Shown here piece by piece: positions 44,672 to 53,037 of a stretch of 64,000 nt of DNA. The translations under genes and the position numbers were made by a program. Source of the DNA: an uncultured Lachnospiraceae bacterium. GTDB lineage: Bacteria; Bacillota; Clostridia; Lachnospirales; Lachnospiraceae. The stretch's first letter is position 1. Each line of letters starts with the position of its first letter. The notes beneath the pieces are model-generated. The model had not been told where the DNA came from and searched no databases. It saw only the letters and a list, made by a program, of their open reading frames with translations. The stretch covers positions 229,980 through 293,979 of the forward strand of contig CALWPY010000001.1 of the NCBI GenBank assembly GCA_944383545.1, given 5' to 3'.

Positions 44672-46015
44672 ATGTTTGAAAATAAAAGCGAAGCTGAGGC
44701 GAAAAACGAAATACTTGAAATGGTAGGAGAGTATTGTAAAAAATACCATAATCAGAATAAGGAATTTAAAGAAGGAGACAGAATTCCTTATGCATCCAGA
44801 ATATATGATGAAAAAGAAATGGTAAATCTGGTGGATAGTGCTCTGGAATTCTGGCTTACATCAGGAAGATATACTGCAGAGTTTGAAAAAAAGCTTTCAG
44901 ATTACCTGAACGTGAAATACGTGTCACTCGTAAATTCCGGCTCATCTGCAAATCTTCTGGCATTTATGACTCTTACTTCACCTCTTCTCGGTGAAAAAAG
45001 AATTAAACCGGGCGACGAAGTTATAACAGTTGCAGCAGGTTTTCCTACTACTGTTGCGCCTATAATACAATACGGTGCGGTGCCTGTGTTTATAGATGTG
45101 ACAATTCCACAGTACAATATGGACGTGGAAGCATTGGAAGGGGCACTTTCCGATAAGACAAAGGCGGTTATGGCGGCACATACTTTGGGAAATCCGTTTG
45201 ATTTATCATCCGTGAAGGAATTCTGTGACAGACACGGACTCTGGCTGATTGAAGATAACTGTGACTCTCTGGGTACAAAATATACCATAAACGGGGAGGT
45301 AAAATTTACCGGAACTATAGGAGATATAGGAACGTCCAGCTTTTATCCTCCACATCACATGACAATGGGTGAGGGTGGTGCCGTATATACGGATAATCCG
45401 CTTTTAAATAAGTGCATACGTTCTTTGCGGGACTGGGGACGTGACTGTATATGTGCTTCCGGCCAGGATAATCTGTGCGGGCACAGATTTGATAAGCAGT
45501 ACGGTGAGCTTCCAATGGGCTATGACCATAAGTATGTATATTCGCATCTCGGTTATAATTTAAAGGCTACGGATATGCAGGCGGCAATAGGTGTGGCACA
45601 GCTTGAAAAATTACCGGGATTTGTAGAAAAGAGAATTAAAAACTTTAAAACTTTAAGAGATGGACTTGATGAGCTTAAAGATAAGCTGATACTTCCTGAG
45701 GCATGTCCTGATTCAAACCCAAGTTGGTTTGGTTTTCTCATAACCTGCCGTGAGGGAGTTGACAGAAACAGCATTGTAAGGTATCTGGAAGAGCATGGAA
45801 TACAGACAAGGATGCTTTTTGCAGGAAACTTAATCAAGCATCCGTGTTTTGATGAAATGAGAAAGAATGGTACGGGCTACAGAGTGGCAGGCAGCCTTGA
45901 AAATACTGACAGAATTATGAAAGACAGTTTCTGGATAGGTGTTTATCCGGGGATGACGGATGAAAAACTGAATTATATGATAAAAACTATTAAGGAAGCA
46001 GTATGGGGGAATTAA
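44672..46015 (+). CDS. rfbH: CDP-4-dehydro-6-deoxyglucose 3-dehydratase (E1)
   Basis: 447 residues. A PLP- (PMP-) dependent iron-sulfur enzyme that removes the C3 hydroxyl in 3,6-dideoxyhexose synthesis. The aminotransferase lysine is replaced by histidine: SFYPPHHMTMGEGG, with His229 in the Lys position, diagnostic of E1. Cysteines in RDCICASGQDNLCGHRF suit the [2Fe-2S] centre. SGSSANLLAF and IEDNCDSLGTKY bind cofactor. The partner reductase RfbI (E3) is not in the window. It follows rfbF by 4 bases, and the next gene overlaps its end by 13 bases. Confidence 0.95.
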   Translation: MFENKSEAEAKNEILEMVGEYCKKYHNQNKEFKEGDRIPYASRIYDEKEMVNLVDSALEFWLTSGRYTAEFEKKLSDYLNVKYVSLVNSGSSANLLAFMTLTSPLLGEKRIKPGDEVITVAAGFPTTVAPIIQYGAVPVFIDVTIPQYNMDVEALEGALSDKTKAVMAAHTLGNPFDLSSVKEFCDRHGLWLIEDNCDSLGTKYTINGEVKFTGTIGDIGTSSFYPPHHMTMGEGGAVYTDNPLLNKCIRSLRDWGRDCICASGQDNLCGHRFDKQYGELPMGYDHKYVYSHLGYNLKATDMQAAIGVAQLEKLPGFVEKRIKNFKTLRDGLDELKDKLILPEACPDSNPSWFGFLITCREGVDRNSIVRYLEEHGIQTRMLFAGNLIKHPCFDEMRKNGTGYRVAGSLENTDRIMKDSFWIGVYPGMTDEKLNYMIKTIKEAVWGN

Positions 46016-46947
46016 AGTCTGAAAAATTTAAAAAAATTGTTATTACGGGCCCGACAGGTGCTGTAGGAATGGCGATGATAAAGCTATGCATTGAAAATGG
46101 TATTCAGGTACTTGCCATAGTAAGAAAAGGCTCTCCACGTAACGAAAGGATTCCGAAAAATCCACTTGTTAAGGTTGTGGAGTGTGATATGTCAGGGTAC
46201 GCACAGCTTGATTTTTCTGAAGATGATAAATATGACGTATTCTATCATCTGGCGTGGGCTAAAACCATTGGTGACGGCAGAAATGACATGAAGGCACAGA
46301 CTGATAATATCAGGTATACACTGGATGCCGTGGATTTGGCAAAAAGGCTCGGCTGCCGCAGATTTGTCGGTGCGGGCTCTCAGGCGGAATATGGCAGATA
46401 TGAGGGCATGCTTAATAAAAATGTGCCCGTTAATCCCGAAAACGGTTATGGTATGGCAAAGCTATGTGCGGGACAGATGTGCAGGGTGGAATGCAGAAAA
46501 TACGAAATGCAATTTGTCTGGACAAGGATACTCAGTGTTTACGGGCCATATGACGGGGAAAATACCATGGTTTCCTCGGCAATACGAAGTTTTCTGAAAG
46601 GTGAAAAACAGCCGTTTACTAAGGCTGAACAGAAATGGGATTATATCTATTCTGAGGATGCCGCAGAAGCCATGCTCCTTTTGGGCGAAAAAGGAAAAAA
46701 TGAGGAAATATACTGCATAGGAAGCGGTGAGGCAAGACCGCTTAAGGAATATATATATAAGATTAAAGAATGTACAGGTTGCGGAATTACTCCCGGAATA
46801 GGAGAGATTCCGTACGGCAAAGGACAGGTTATGTATCTCTGTGCCGATATTACGGATTTAAAAAGAGATACGGGATTTACCGTTAAATATTCTTTTGAAA
46901 AAGGAATTAAACGGACTATTGAATGGATAAAGGGTTGTGAGGTGTAA
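46003..46947 (+). CDS. NAD(P)-dependent epimerase/reductase of the CDP-dideoxyhexose pathway
   Basis: A 314-residue short-chain dehydrogenase with GPTGAVGMAM at the N-terminus, catalytic YGMAK and the SVYGPYDGENTMVSSAI segment. Its place between rfbH and rfbG suggests the final step: a 4-ketoreductase such as CDP-abequose or CDP-paratose synthase. Which product is made cannot be read from the sequence. The ATG overlaps rfbH by 13 bases. Confidence 0.85.
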   Translation: MGELKSEKFKKIVITGPTGAVGMAMIKLCIENGIQVLAIVRKGSPRNERIPKNPLVKVVECDMSGYAQLDFSEDDKYDVFYHLAWAKTIGDGRNDMKAQTDNIRYTLDAVDLAKRLGCRRFVGAGSQAEYGRYEGMLNKNVPVNPENGYGMAKLCAGQMCRVECRKYEMQFVWTRILSVYGPYDGENTMVSSAIRSFLKGEKQPFTKAEQKWDYIYSEDAAEAMLLLGEKGKNEEIYCIGSGEARPLKEYIYKIKECTGCGITPGIGEIPYGKGQVMYLCADITDLKRDTGFTVKYSFEKGIKRTIEWIKGCEV

Positions 46948-46951
46948 GCAC

Positions 46952-47959
46952 ATGAAAAAAATCAGCATTTTGATTCCGTGCTATAATGAAGAAGAAAATG
47001 TGGTGCCAATGAGCAAAGCAGTTGTGGAGCTTATGGAAACTAAGCTGCCACAGTATGACTATGAACTGATTTTTATTGATAATGCCTCCACTGACAATAC
47101 ACAGGCACTTTTAAGGCAGATTTGTAAGGATAACAAAAAAATAAAGGCAATATTTAATACAAAAAATTTCGGGCAGTTTAATTCGCCGTATTATGGTATG
47201 CTTCAGACAACAGGTGATTGTACGGTTACCTTGTGCTGTGATTTTCAGGACCCTGTTGAGCTTATAGAGGTCTTTGTAAAGGAATGGGAAAACGGTTATA
47301 AAATAGTAACGGGAATAAAAACCAAAAGTAAGGAAAACAAGCTGGTAAGAGGTCTTAGGACCATGTATTACAAGCTCATAAAAAAAATGTCGGACGTAGA
47401 ACAGATAGAGCATTTTACGGGTTTTGGATTATATGACAGAAGTTTTATAGAGGTTTTGAGGGAACTGGATGACCCTTCACCATTTTTAAGGGGAATAGTT
47501 GCGGAGCTTGGATTTAAGAGGAAGGATATTCCTTATGAACAGCAGAAGAGGGCAGCAGGAAAAACACATAATAACTGGTATACACTTTATGATGCTGCAA
47601 TGCTTAGCTTTACCTCATATACAAAAATAGGTTTAAGGCTTGCTACCATGCTGGGATTTCTTATTGCATTTGTATCGTTTGTGATAGCAGTTGTATATCT
47701 GGTGTTGAAGCTCATTTACTGGGACAGATTTACGGCAGGTATGGCACCCATACTTATCGGAATGTTTATGATAGGCGCAGTACAGCTTATTTTTATAGGA
47801 TTTATGGGCGAATATATAATGTCTATAAATAAGAGGGTTATGAAAAGACCGCTTGTCGTGGAGGAGGAACGGATAAATTTTGCCCCTGATGATACAGAGG
47901 ACGCTTTGGCAGATAATAAAGTAGACAATGAAGTGGAAAATGCGGGAGGTAAGGCGTGA
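46952..47959 (+). CDS. GtrB-like GT2 glycosyltransferase
   Basis: 335 residues. A DPM1/GtrB-type GT2 domain: ISILIPCYNEEENVVPM, FIDNASTDNT, LCCDFQDPVELIEVFV (DxD-like) and the HNNWYTLYDA segment, followed by two C-terminal membrane helices (about 236-260 and 270-295). Such enzymes transfer a sugar to undecaprenyl phosphate. A GtrA flippase is encoded at 49055. The start at ATG 46952 has GAGGTG 8-13 bases before it. Confidence 0.9.
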   Translation: MKKISILIPCYNEEENVVPMSKAVVELMETKLPQYDYELIFIDNASTDNTQALLRQICKDNKKIKAIFNTKNFGQFNSPYYGMLQTTGDCTVTLCCDFQDPVELIEVFVKEWENGYKIVTGIKTKSKENKLVRGLRTMYYKLIKKMSDVEQIEHFTGFGLYDRSFIEVLRELDDPSPFLRGIVAELGFKRKDIPYEQQKRAAGKTHNNWYTLYDAAMLSFTSYTKIGLRLATMLGFLIAFVSFVIAVVYLVLKLIYWDRFTAGMAPILIGMFMIGAVQLIFIGFMGEYIMSINKRVMKRPLVVEEERINFAPDDTEDALADNKVDNEVENAGGKA

Positions 47960-49014
47960 AGATAAATGCTGATTTTTACAGAGGAAAGAAGGTACTTGTC
48001 ACCGGACACACAGGGTTTAAAGGCTCATGGCTGTGCAGAATTCTTGTAAATATCGGAGCTGAAGTGACAGGATATGCTCTTGATCCGCCAACAAATCCAA
48101 ACCTCTTTTCTCTTATAGACATAGAAGATAAAATGACCTCCGTGACAGGAGATATTCGCGATTTTGAGCATCTTAAGAAGGTGTTTTATAAGGCATGTCC
48201 TGAAATAGTGATTCACCTTGCGGCACAGCCGATAGTCAGAACTTCATATCAGAAACCCAGATATACGTATGAAACAAATGTAATGGGTACGGTAAATGTA
48301 TGCGAGTGTGTAAGACTTTGCCCGAGTGTAAAATCATTTTTAAATGTAACAACTGATAAGGTATACAAAAATAACGAGTGGGAATGGGGCTACCGTGAGG
48401 ATGATTATTTAGACGGATATGACCCTTATTCAAACAGTAAATCCTGTTCTGAGCTTGTGACACACAGCTATATAAATTCATTTTTTAAAGATATGAATGT
48501 TCCTGTTTCCACCGCAAGGGCAGGAAATGTAATAGGCGGAGGAGATTTTGCAAAAGACAGGATTATACCTGACTGCGTAAGGGCGGCTGAAAAAAATGAG
48601 CCGGTAATTATAAGAAACCCTTTCTCAGTAAGACCGTTTCAACATGTACTGGAGCCTCTTACAGCATATCTTATGATTTTAGAAAAACAGTATGATAATA
48701 TAGAAATGGCAGGATGCTATAATGTAGGTCCTGATGATTCTGACTGTATTACCACAGGAGAACTTGCGGATATTTTCTGCAAAAGCTGGGGATGTGGCAT
48801 GAGTTGGATAAATAAATATGACGGAGGCCCTCACGAGGCAGGATTTTTAAAGCTGGACTGCTCTAAAATCAAACAGAGACTGGGATGGAAACCGGAAATA
48901 AACATAGGAAAAGCCATAGACATGACGGTGGAATGGTCAAAAGCATATCTGGCAGGTGAGTCGGTATGCGAATGTATGGACAGGCAGATTGAAGAGGTCT
49001 GCGGAAAAATCTGA
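47956..49014 (+). CDS. rfbG: CDP-glucose 4,6-dehydratase
   Basis: A 352-residue SDR enzyme converting CDP-glucose to CDP-4-keto-6-deoxyglucose. GKKVLVTGHTGFKGSWLCRIL, VIHLAAQPIVRTSY, VTTDKVYKNNEW and YDPYSNSKSCSELVT are RfbG signatures. GTG start overlapping the previous stop by 4 bases. It works between rfbF and rfbH although encoded downstream of both. Confidence 0.96.
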   Translation: MKINADFYRGKKVLVTGHTGFKGSWLCRILVNIGAEVTGYALDPPTNPNLFSLIDIEDKMTSVTGDIRDFEHLKKVFYKACPEIVIHLAAQPIVRTSYQKPRYTYETNVMGTVNVCECVRLCPSVKSFLNVTTDKVYKNNEWEWGYREDDYLDGYDPYSNSKSCSELVTHSYINSFFKDMNVPVSTARAGNVIGGGDFAKDRIIPDCVRAAEKNEPVIIRNPFSVRPFQHVLEPLTAYLMILEKQYDNIEMAGCYNVGPDDSDCITTGELADIFCKSWGCGMSWINKYDGGPHEAGFLKLDCSKIKQRLGWKPEINIGKAIDMTVEWSKAYLAGESVCECMDRQIEEVCGKI

Positions 49015-49054
49015 ACAGTATCTGAACTGTTTCAAATTGTATTGGAGTTTATTC

Positions 49055-49576
49055 ATGAAAAAGATAGCGGATAATATATGGAATTTTCTTGAAAAAGTGA
49101 TAAGGGCTGTTCTTATATTTTTCTTTAAAATGTTTAGAAAGGAAATGACTGATGCGCAGTATGAGGGTATAATACAGTTTGTTAAATTTGGTATTGTAGG
49201 ACTTTCAAATACCATTCTTTCATATGTGCTTTATTCAGTGTCCCTTATAATTTTTCAAAAGACCGGTTTTTTGCCGGATTTAAACTATATTATTTCACAG
49301 CTTATTGCATTTGTCCTAAGTGTGGCATGGTCCTTTTACTGGAATAACAGAGTGGTATTTAAACTTAAGGACGGAGAGGAACGGTCGATTCTCCCTGCAC
49401 TTTTAAAAACTTATGTTTCTTATTCATTTACGGGACTTTTCCTAAGTACGGCGCTTCTGGTACTGTGGATTGAAGTACTGGGAATATCGGAATTTATTGC
49501 CCCGCTTCTTAATCTTATTATAAGCGTGCCGCTTAATTTTTTTATAAATAAGTTTTGGGCATTTAAGAAAAAATAA
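49055..49576 (+). CDS. GtrA-like flippase
   Basis: A 173-residue GtrA-family membrane protein with four helices (about residues 55-155), QFVKFGIVGLSNTILSYVLY and the end FFINKFWAFKKK. GtrA flips undecaprenyl-phosphate-sugar made by GtrB-type enzymes. The start is ATG 49055 with TTGGAG before it. An N-terminal amphipathic stretch of about 40 residues precedes the family domain. Confidence 0.9.
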   Translation: MKKIADNIWNFLEKVIRAVLIFFFKMFRKEMTDAQYEGIIQFVKFGIVGLSNTILSYVLYSVSLIIFQKTGFLPDLNYIISQLIAFVLSVAWSFYWNNRVVFKLKDGEERSILPALLKTYVSYSFTGLFLSTALLVLWIEVLGISEFIAPLLNLIISVPLNFFINKFWAFKKK

Positions 49577-49623
49577 TATAAATACTTTATAATTATGAAA
49601 GACAAACAGGAGGAAAAAATTTA

Positions 49624-50862
49624 ATGAACAGAAAAATTGCGGTAGCAGGTACGGGATATGTAGGGTTATCAATAGCTACGCTTCTGGCACAGCATAATCA
49701 TGTTATGGCGGTTGATATCATTCCGGAGAAAGTGGAACTGATTAATAATAAAAAGTCACCAATTCAGGACGAATATATAGAAAAGTATCTGGCTGAAAAA
49801 GACCTGGATTTGACAGCAACATTAGATGCAGAGGAAGCATATAAGGATGCAGAGTTTGTTGTTATTGCAGCTCCCACAAACTATGACAGTAAAAAGAATT
49901 ATTTTGATACATCTGCAGTTGAAACGGTTATTAAACTTGTAATGCAGTATAATCCTGATGCAATCATGGTTATAAAAAGTACTATTCCCGTAGGGTATAC
50001 AAAATCCATATGCAAAAAAATGGGTTGCAATAATATCCTCTTTAGTCCTGAGTTTTTGAGAGAAAGCAAGGCGCTGTATGACAATCTTTATCCGAGTCGT
50101 ATTATTGTCGGCACGGATATGGAAGATAAGAGACTGGTAAATGCCGCGCATGAATTTGCAGCGTTGCTTCAGGAGGGTGCAATTAAAGAAAACATTGATA
50201 CACTTTTTATGGGCTTTACAGAAGCAGAAGCTGTAAAATTGTTTGCAAATACCTATCTTGCACTTCGGGTATCATATTTCAACGAGCTGGATACCTATGC
50301 GGAAATGAAAGGATTAAATACTCAGGATATTATAAATGGTGTTTGTCTCGACCCTCGTATCGGAACACAGTATAATAATCCTTCTTTTGGCTATGGTGGC
50401 TACTGTCTGCCAAAGGATACAAAGCAGCTTCTGGCAAATTATGCTGATGTACCGGAAAAATTGATTGAAGCAATTGTTGAGAGTAACCGTACGCGTAAAG
50501 ATTTCATAGCAGACCGTGTGATGGAAATTGCAGGTGGATATGGTGAAAACAGCGATTTTGATATAAATAAGGAAAAAGAATTAATTATCGGAGTTTACCG
50601 TCTTACCATGAAGAGTAACAGTGATAACTTCAGGCAGAGCAGTATTCAGGGAGTAATGAAGCGTATCAAATCGAGAGGTGCCACGGTTATAATTTATGAG
50701 CCGTCACTGGAGGACGGAACTACTTTTTTTGGAAGCAGAATAGTAAATGATTTAAATAAGTTTAAGGAACAGTCACAGGCTATTATTGCAAATCGATATG
50801 ACAGTTGTCTGGATGATGTGCAGGATAAAGTTTATACAAGGGATTTGTTCGGAAGAGATTAG
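49624..50862 (+). CDS. ugd: UDP-glucose 6-dehydrogenase
   Basis: A 412-residue nucleotide-sugar dehydrogenase: [22 protein letters not shown] (NAD), [20 protein letters not shown] and the catalytic cysteine in [12 protein letters not shown]. It makes UDP-glucuronate for surface polymers, the short (~400 residue) form. AGGAGG site. It ends the dideoxyhexose block, with a terminator after it. Confidence 0.93.
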   Translation: MNRKIAVAGTGYVGLSIATLLAQHNHVMAVDIIPEKVELINNKKSPIQDEYIEKYLAEKDLDLTATLDAEEAYKDAEFVVIAAPTNYDSKKNYFDTSAVETVIKLVMQYNPDAIMVIKSTIPVGYTKSICKKMGCNNILFSPEFLRESKALYDNLYPSRIIVGTDMEDKRLVNAAHEFAALLQEGAIKENIDTLFMGFTEAEAVKLFANTYLALRVSYFNELDTYAEMKGLNTQDIINGVCLDPRIGTQYNNPSFGYGGYCLPKDTKQLLANYADVPEKLIEAIVESNRTRKDFIADRVMEIAGGYGENSDFDINKEKELIIGVYRLTMKSNSDNFRQSSIQGVMKRIKSRGATVIIYEPSLEDGTTFFGSRIVNDLNKFKEQSQAIIANRYDSCLDDVQDKVYTRDLFGRD

Positions 50863-50868
50863 GTAATA

Positions 50869-50913
50869 AAAACTGCTGAAAAACATATGTAAATCTGTTT
50901 TTCGGCAGTTTTT
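50869..50913. terminator. Bidirectional terminator after ugd
   Basis: AAACTGCTGAAAAAC on the left pairs with GTTTTTCGGCAGTTT on the right (one G-U), flanked by A- and T-rich runs, between convergent ugd and the sigma-like gene. Confidence 0.85.
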
Positions 50914-50930
50914 AAATTGGCATGCATTAA

Positions 50931-51347
50931 CTACCTTTCCATCAAAATTTTAAGCTTGTTTAAAATTCTTAAATGTCTGTAATGCAGTGTCGAAAGAGGT
51001 ATCTGCTTTTCCTTTGATATATGCCTCAAGGACTGGTTGTAATAATAAAGTCTTTCTATTAAGTCGTATTCTTCCGGTGAAAGCTCATGCAGAATCCCCT
51101 TTAATTTGATTATTTCAAGTTCTTTAATTACTTCGTCTTCGACGGAAAGAGCCTCCTCATTGCAGAAAATATCTATACCGTTTGTTTCTTCTGTGTCAAG
51201 CGCATTATAGTACATAACCTGATTGTGAATATCACTTTCCGAAAAGTATCTCTCCTTTCGTTTTCCCTTCCAATATTCCCTGTATACCTCTTCAGTTACG
51301 GCAATGGGCTTTTTTTCTATCCATATTGTATAATTTTCTTCTTTCAT
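50931..51347 (-). CDS. Sigma-70 region 4-like protein
   Basis: 138 residues. The last ~50 residues (LHELSPEEYDLIERLYYYNQSLRHISKEKQIPLSTLHYRHLRILNKLK) form a sigma region 4 helix-turn-helix. The N-terminal part (WIEKKPIAVTEEVYREYWKGKRKERYF) is typical of small sigma-like proteins of Firmicutes mobile or accessory regions; no region 2 is visible, so it may not direct initiation alone. AGAGGTG precedes the ATG on the minus strand. It is divergent from the SOS-box gene at 51530, sharing a 182-base intergenic region. Confidence 0.85.
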   Translation of the reverse strand: MKEENYTIWIEKKPIAVTEEVYREYWKGKRKERYFSESDIHNQVMYYNALDTEETNGIDIFCNEEALSVEDEVIKELEIIKLKGILHELSPEEYDLIERLYYYNQSLRHISKEKQIPLSTLHYRHLRILNKLKILMER

Positions 51348-51438
51348 AATTTCACCTCTTAAAATCTTTTAAAATATAAATTTGTGAAATAGAAAGGTTA
51401 TTGTTTTAATATGTAAAATAAAATCATGGAAAATCCTC

Positions 51439-51467
51439 TTGTAAAAACAGAACAAATGTTCTATAAT
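51439..51467 (+). promoter_or_regulatory. Promoter of the frameshifted gene
   Basis: TTGTAA (51439-51444) and TATAAT (51462-51467) with a 17-base spacer, 62 bases before the ATG. The spacer is filled by the LexA-like box. Confidence 0.75.
51449..51462. promoter_or_regulatory. LexA-like (SOS) box 1
   Basis: AGAACAAATGTTCT is a near-perfect palindrome fitting the Gram-positive SOS consensus CGAACRNRYGTTCG apart from the end bases. It lies between the -35 and -10 boxes, where LexA would block polymerase. Confidence 0.75.
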
Positions 51468-51529
51468 GTCGATATTATCAGTATATGCTGAAATTGTCAA
51501 GTGTAAAAGAAATGAGGAGAATTTTATTT

Positions 51530-52040
51530 ATGAAAGAAATAGTTATAGCAATTTACGATGATGACTTAAAAGTATTGACTGAAAATAAATACTCTTTATG
51601 TATTGCAGGGAGAACTTCTGATTATACATATAATGTAATCTGGCTGTCGGAAACAGGCTTTTCGCAAAATAATTTAGTTAAGATAGAAAATAAGTACAGT
51701 GTATTTGCTTCGGTATCAGCAAACATTGGAGATATGGTTTTTAAAAATATAGGTCCAATGGATATTAATATAGGCGAGAAAACGGAGATTTCAGCAGAAG
51801 GCTTTTTTAATGGAGCAAAAACAGGAGAGTTTGTGCGTTCCGGGGGTTTTTCAGACAAAGCCTACAGACATGTTCCTTATCTGGTTTGAGCAAGATGTAA
51901 GTGAAGGGATGATATTTAGGAGGGAAAACGAAAATTTACTTAGTGCTTCAAGAAGTAATGCAATAGAAGTAAATTTAGAAAATGCGGACAGGGTAGCGAT
52001 TATGTACAAAAATTACAGATGGCTAAAAACGGATAGTTGA
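51530..52040 (+). pseudogene. Frameshifted paralogue of the 52190 gene
   Basis: The first frame from ATG 51530 reads to TGA at 51887-51889; the second frame continues without stop to 52040. Together they align with the intact 52190 protein: YSLCIAGRTSDYTYNVIW with YRMCFAKKVGTESYNVIW, INIGEKTEI with IGLGEITVI, and LIWFEQD with LIWFEYN in the second frame. The break lies between about 51831 and 51855, around GGGGGTTTTT (51842-51851), and needs one extra base. It could be a real mutation, a sequencing error or slippage at the homopolymer. The function is unknown; the promoter carries a LexA-like box. It has GAGGAG upstream. Confidence 0.75.
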
Positions 52041-52065
52041 CGATAAAAAATAAGGAAAATAGAAC
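52037..52065 (+). promoter_or_regulatory. Probable promoter of the 52190 gene
   Basis: TTGACG (52037-52042) and TAGAAC (52060-52065) with 17 bases between. The -10 is weak (4 of 6) and overlaps the second LexA-like box. It begins inside the end of the frameshifted gene. Confidence 0.45.
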
Positions 52066-52074
52066 ATACGTTTG
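52061..52074. promoter_or_regulatory. LexA-like (SOS) box 2
   Basis: AGAACATACGTTTG matches the SOS core GAACRNRYGTTY with both half-sites recognisable, 115 bases before the 52190 start and overlapping the probable -10. Confidence 0.6.
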
Positions 52075-52189
52075 GCTTGTCGGATAAATAGTGAAGGTAA
52101 TGACGTCACAGCCTTTAGTTGCATCCGGATGAAAACAGAGTAATTGTTAAAAACATTAATGATGATTAAATTTTAAGGAGGATTTTATT

Positions 52190-52861
52190 ATGAATGAATT
52201 AAGCACTGTAGAAAGAGAATTTTTATTAAATGCCCAGACTTTGAGAGAGGTATTAAGGGCAACACAGAAAGCAGTAAATGTAACGGTTGCAACAGCAGAT
52301 TTGATGAAATTAAAGGATAACGGTTACAGAATGTGCTTTGCGAAAAAGGTAGGAACTGAAAGCTATAATGTTATATGGCAGTCATATGTGGATTTCTCTG
52401 AAAATAATACATTTTCATGGACTCCGGAGTATCAGATTTTCAGGACAGATACCTTTGAGTCTGAAGTAACGGTTAAGGTATCTTCAAATCCTAAGGATAT
52501 AGGACTTGGTGAAATTACGGTTATTGATAAATATGGAATTTTATCCGACCCTGTAACCGGAGGTGAGGAAACATCAATCAATGTTGACAATGAATATAAG
52601 GCTACACATGTAGGCATATCACAGGTTTCCAAAGGAGTTGACGGAAAAGTTGCTGCAACTCCTATTTATGTTTCGGAAAATGAATGTATGACAGGAAAGG
52701 CTTCATTTAGGCCTGTTGAAAAGGTGCTTATCTGGTTTGAATATAATGCCGAAACCAGTACCATGTTTACGGACATGAAAACAAACAGCATTGAGGTTGA
52801 TTTAACTCAGACTGACAATGTAAATGTTAAGTATGAGAATGAAAAGTGGTCTAAAATATAA
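52190..52861 (+). CDS. Uncharacterised beta-rich protein, intact paralogue
   Basis: A 223-residue soluble protein without signal peptide or membrane helix. I do not recognise the family. An N-terminal helix (STVEREFLLNAQTLREVLRATQKA) is followed by alternating strands: YRMCFAKKVGTESYNVIWQS, FSWTPEYQIFRTDTFES, a central linker and a C-terminal half with VEKVLIWFEYN and IEVDLTQTDNVNVKYENEKW. The internal repetition of short strands suggests a beta sandwich or lectin-like fold. AAGGAGG precedes the ATG. Its neighbour upstream is a frameshifted copy, and a trypsin-like protease follows 177 bases later. The probable promoter has a LexA-like box. Confidence 0.8.
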   Translation: MNELSTVEREFLLNAQTLREVLRATQKAVNVTVATADLMKLKDNGYRMCFAKKVGTESYNVIWQSYVDFSENNTFSWTPEYQIFRTDTFESEVTVKVSSNPKDIGLGEITVIDKYGILSDPVTGGEETSINVDNEYKATHVGISQVSKGVDGKVAATPIYVSENECMTGKASFRPVEKVLIWFEYNAETSTMFTDMKTNSIEVDLTQTDNVNVKYENEKWSKI

Positions 52862-53037
52862 TTTAAGACCGTAAAACTGATACCGGCTTTAGAAGGATTT
52901 ATAAAACCGAAATATGAGGGGAATTGTTTTAAATGGGAAATTGTCTTGACAAATTATTTATGGAGAAATAAAGAGGTATGAATGACTTCTTAAGCCGGAA
53001 AATTCAGTTAAATTATTATTAGAAATGGGGAGATTAA

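Noticed and set aside
52088..52095. TGACGTCA palindrome before the 52190 gene
   Set aside because: An 8-base palindrome alone is expected by chance in a 64-kb window and no second copy in a similar place was noticed.
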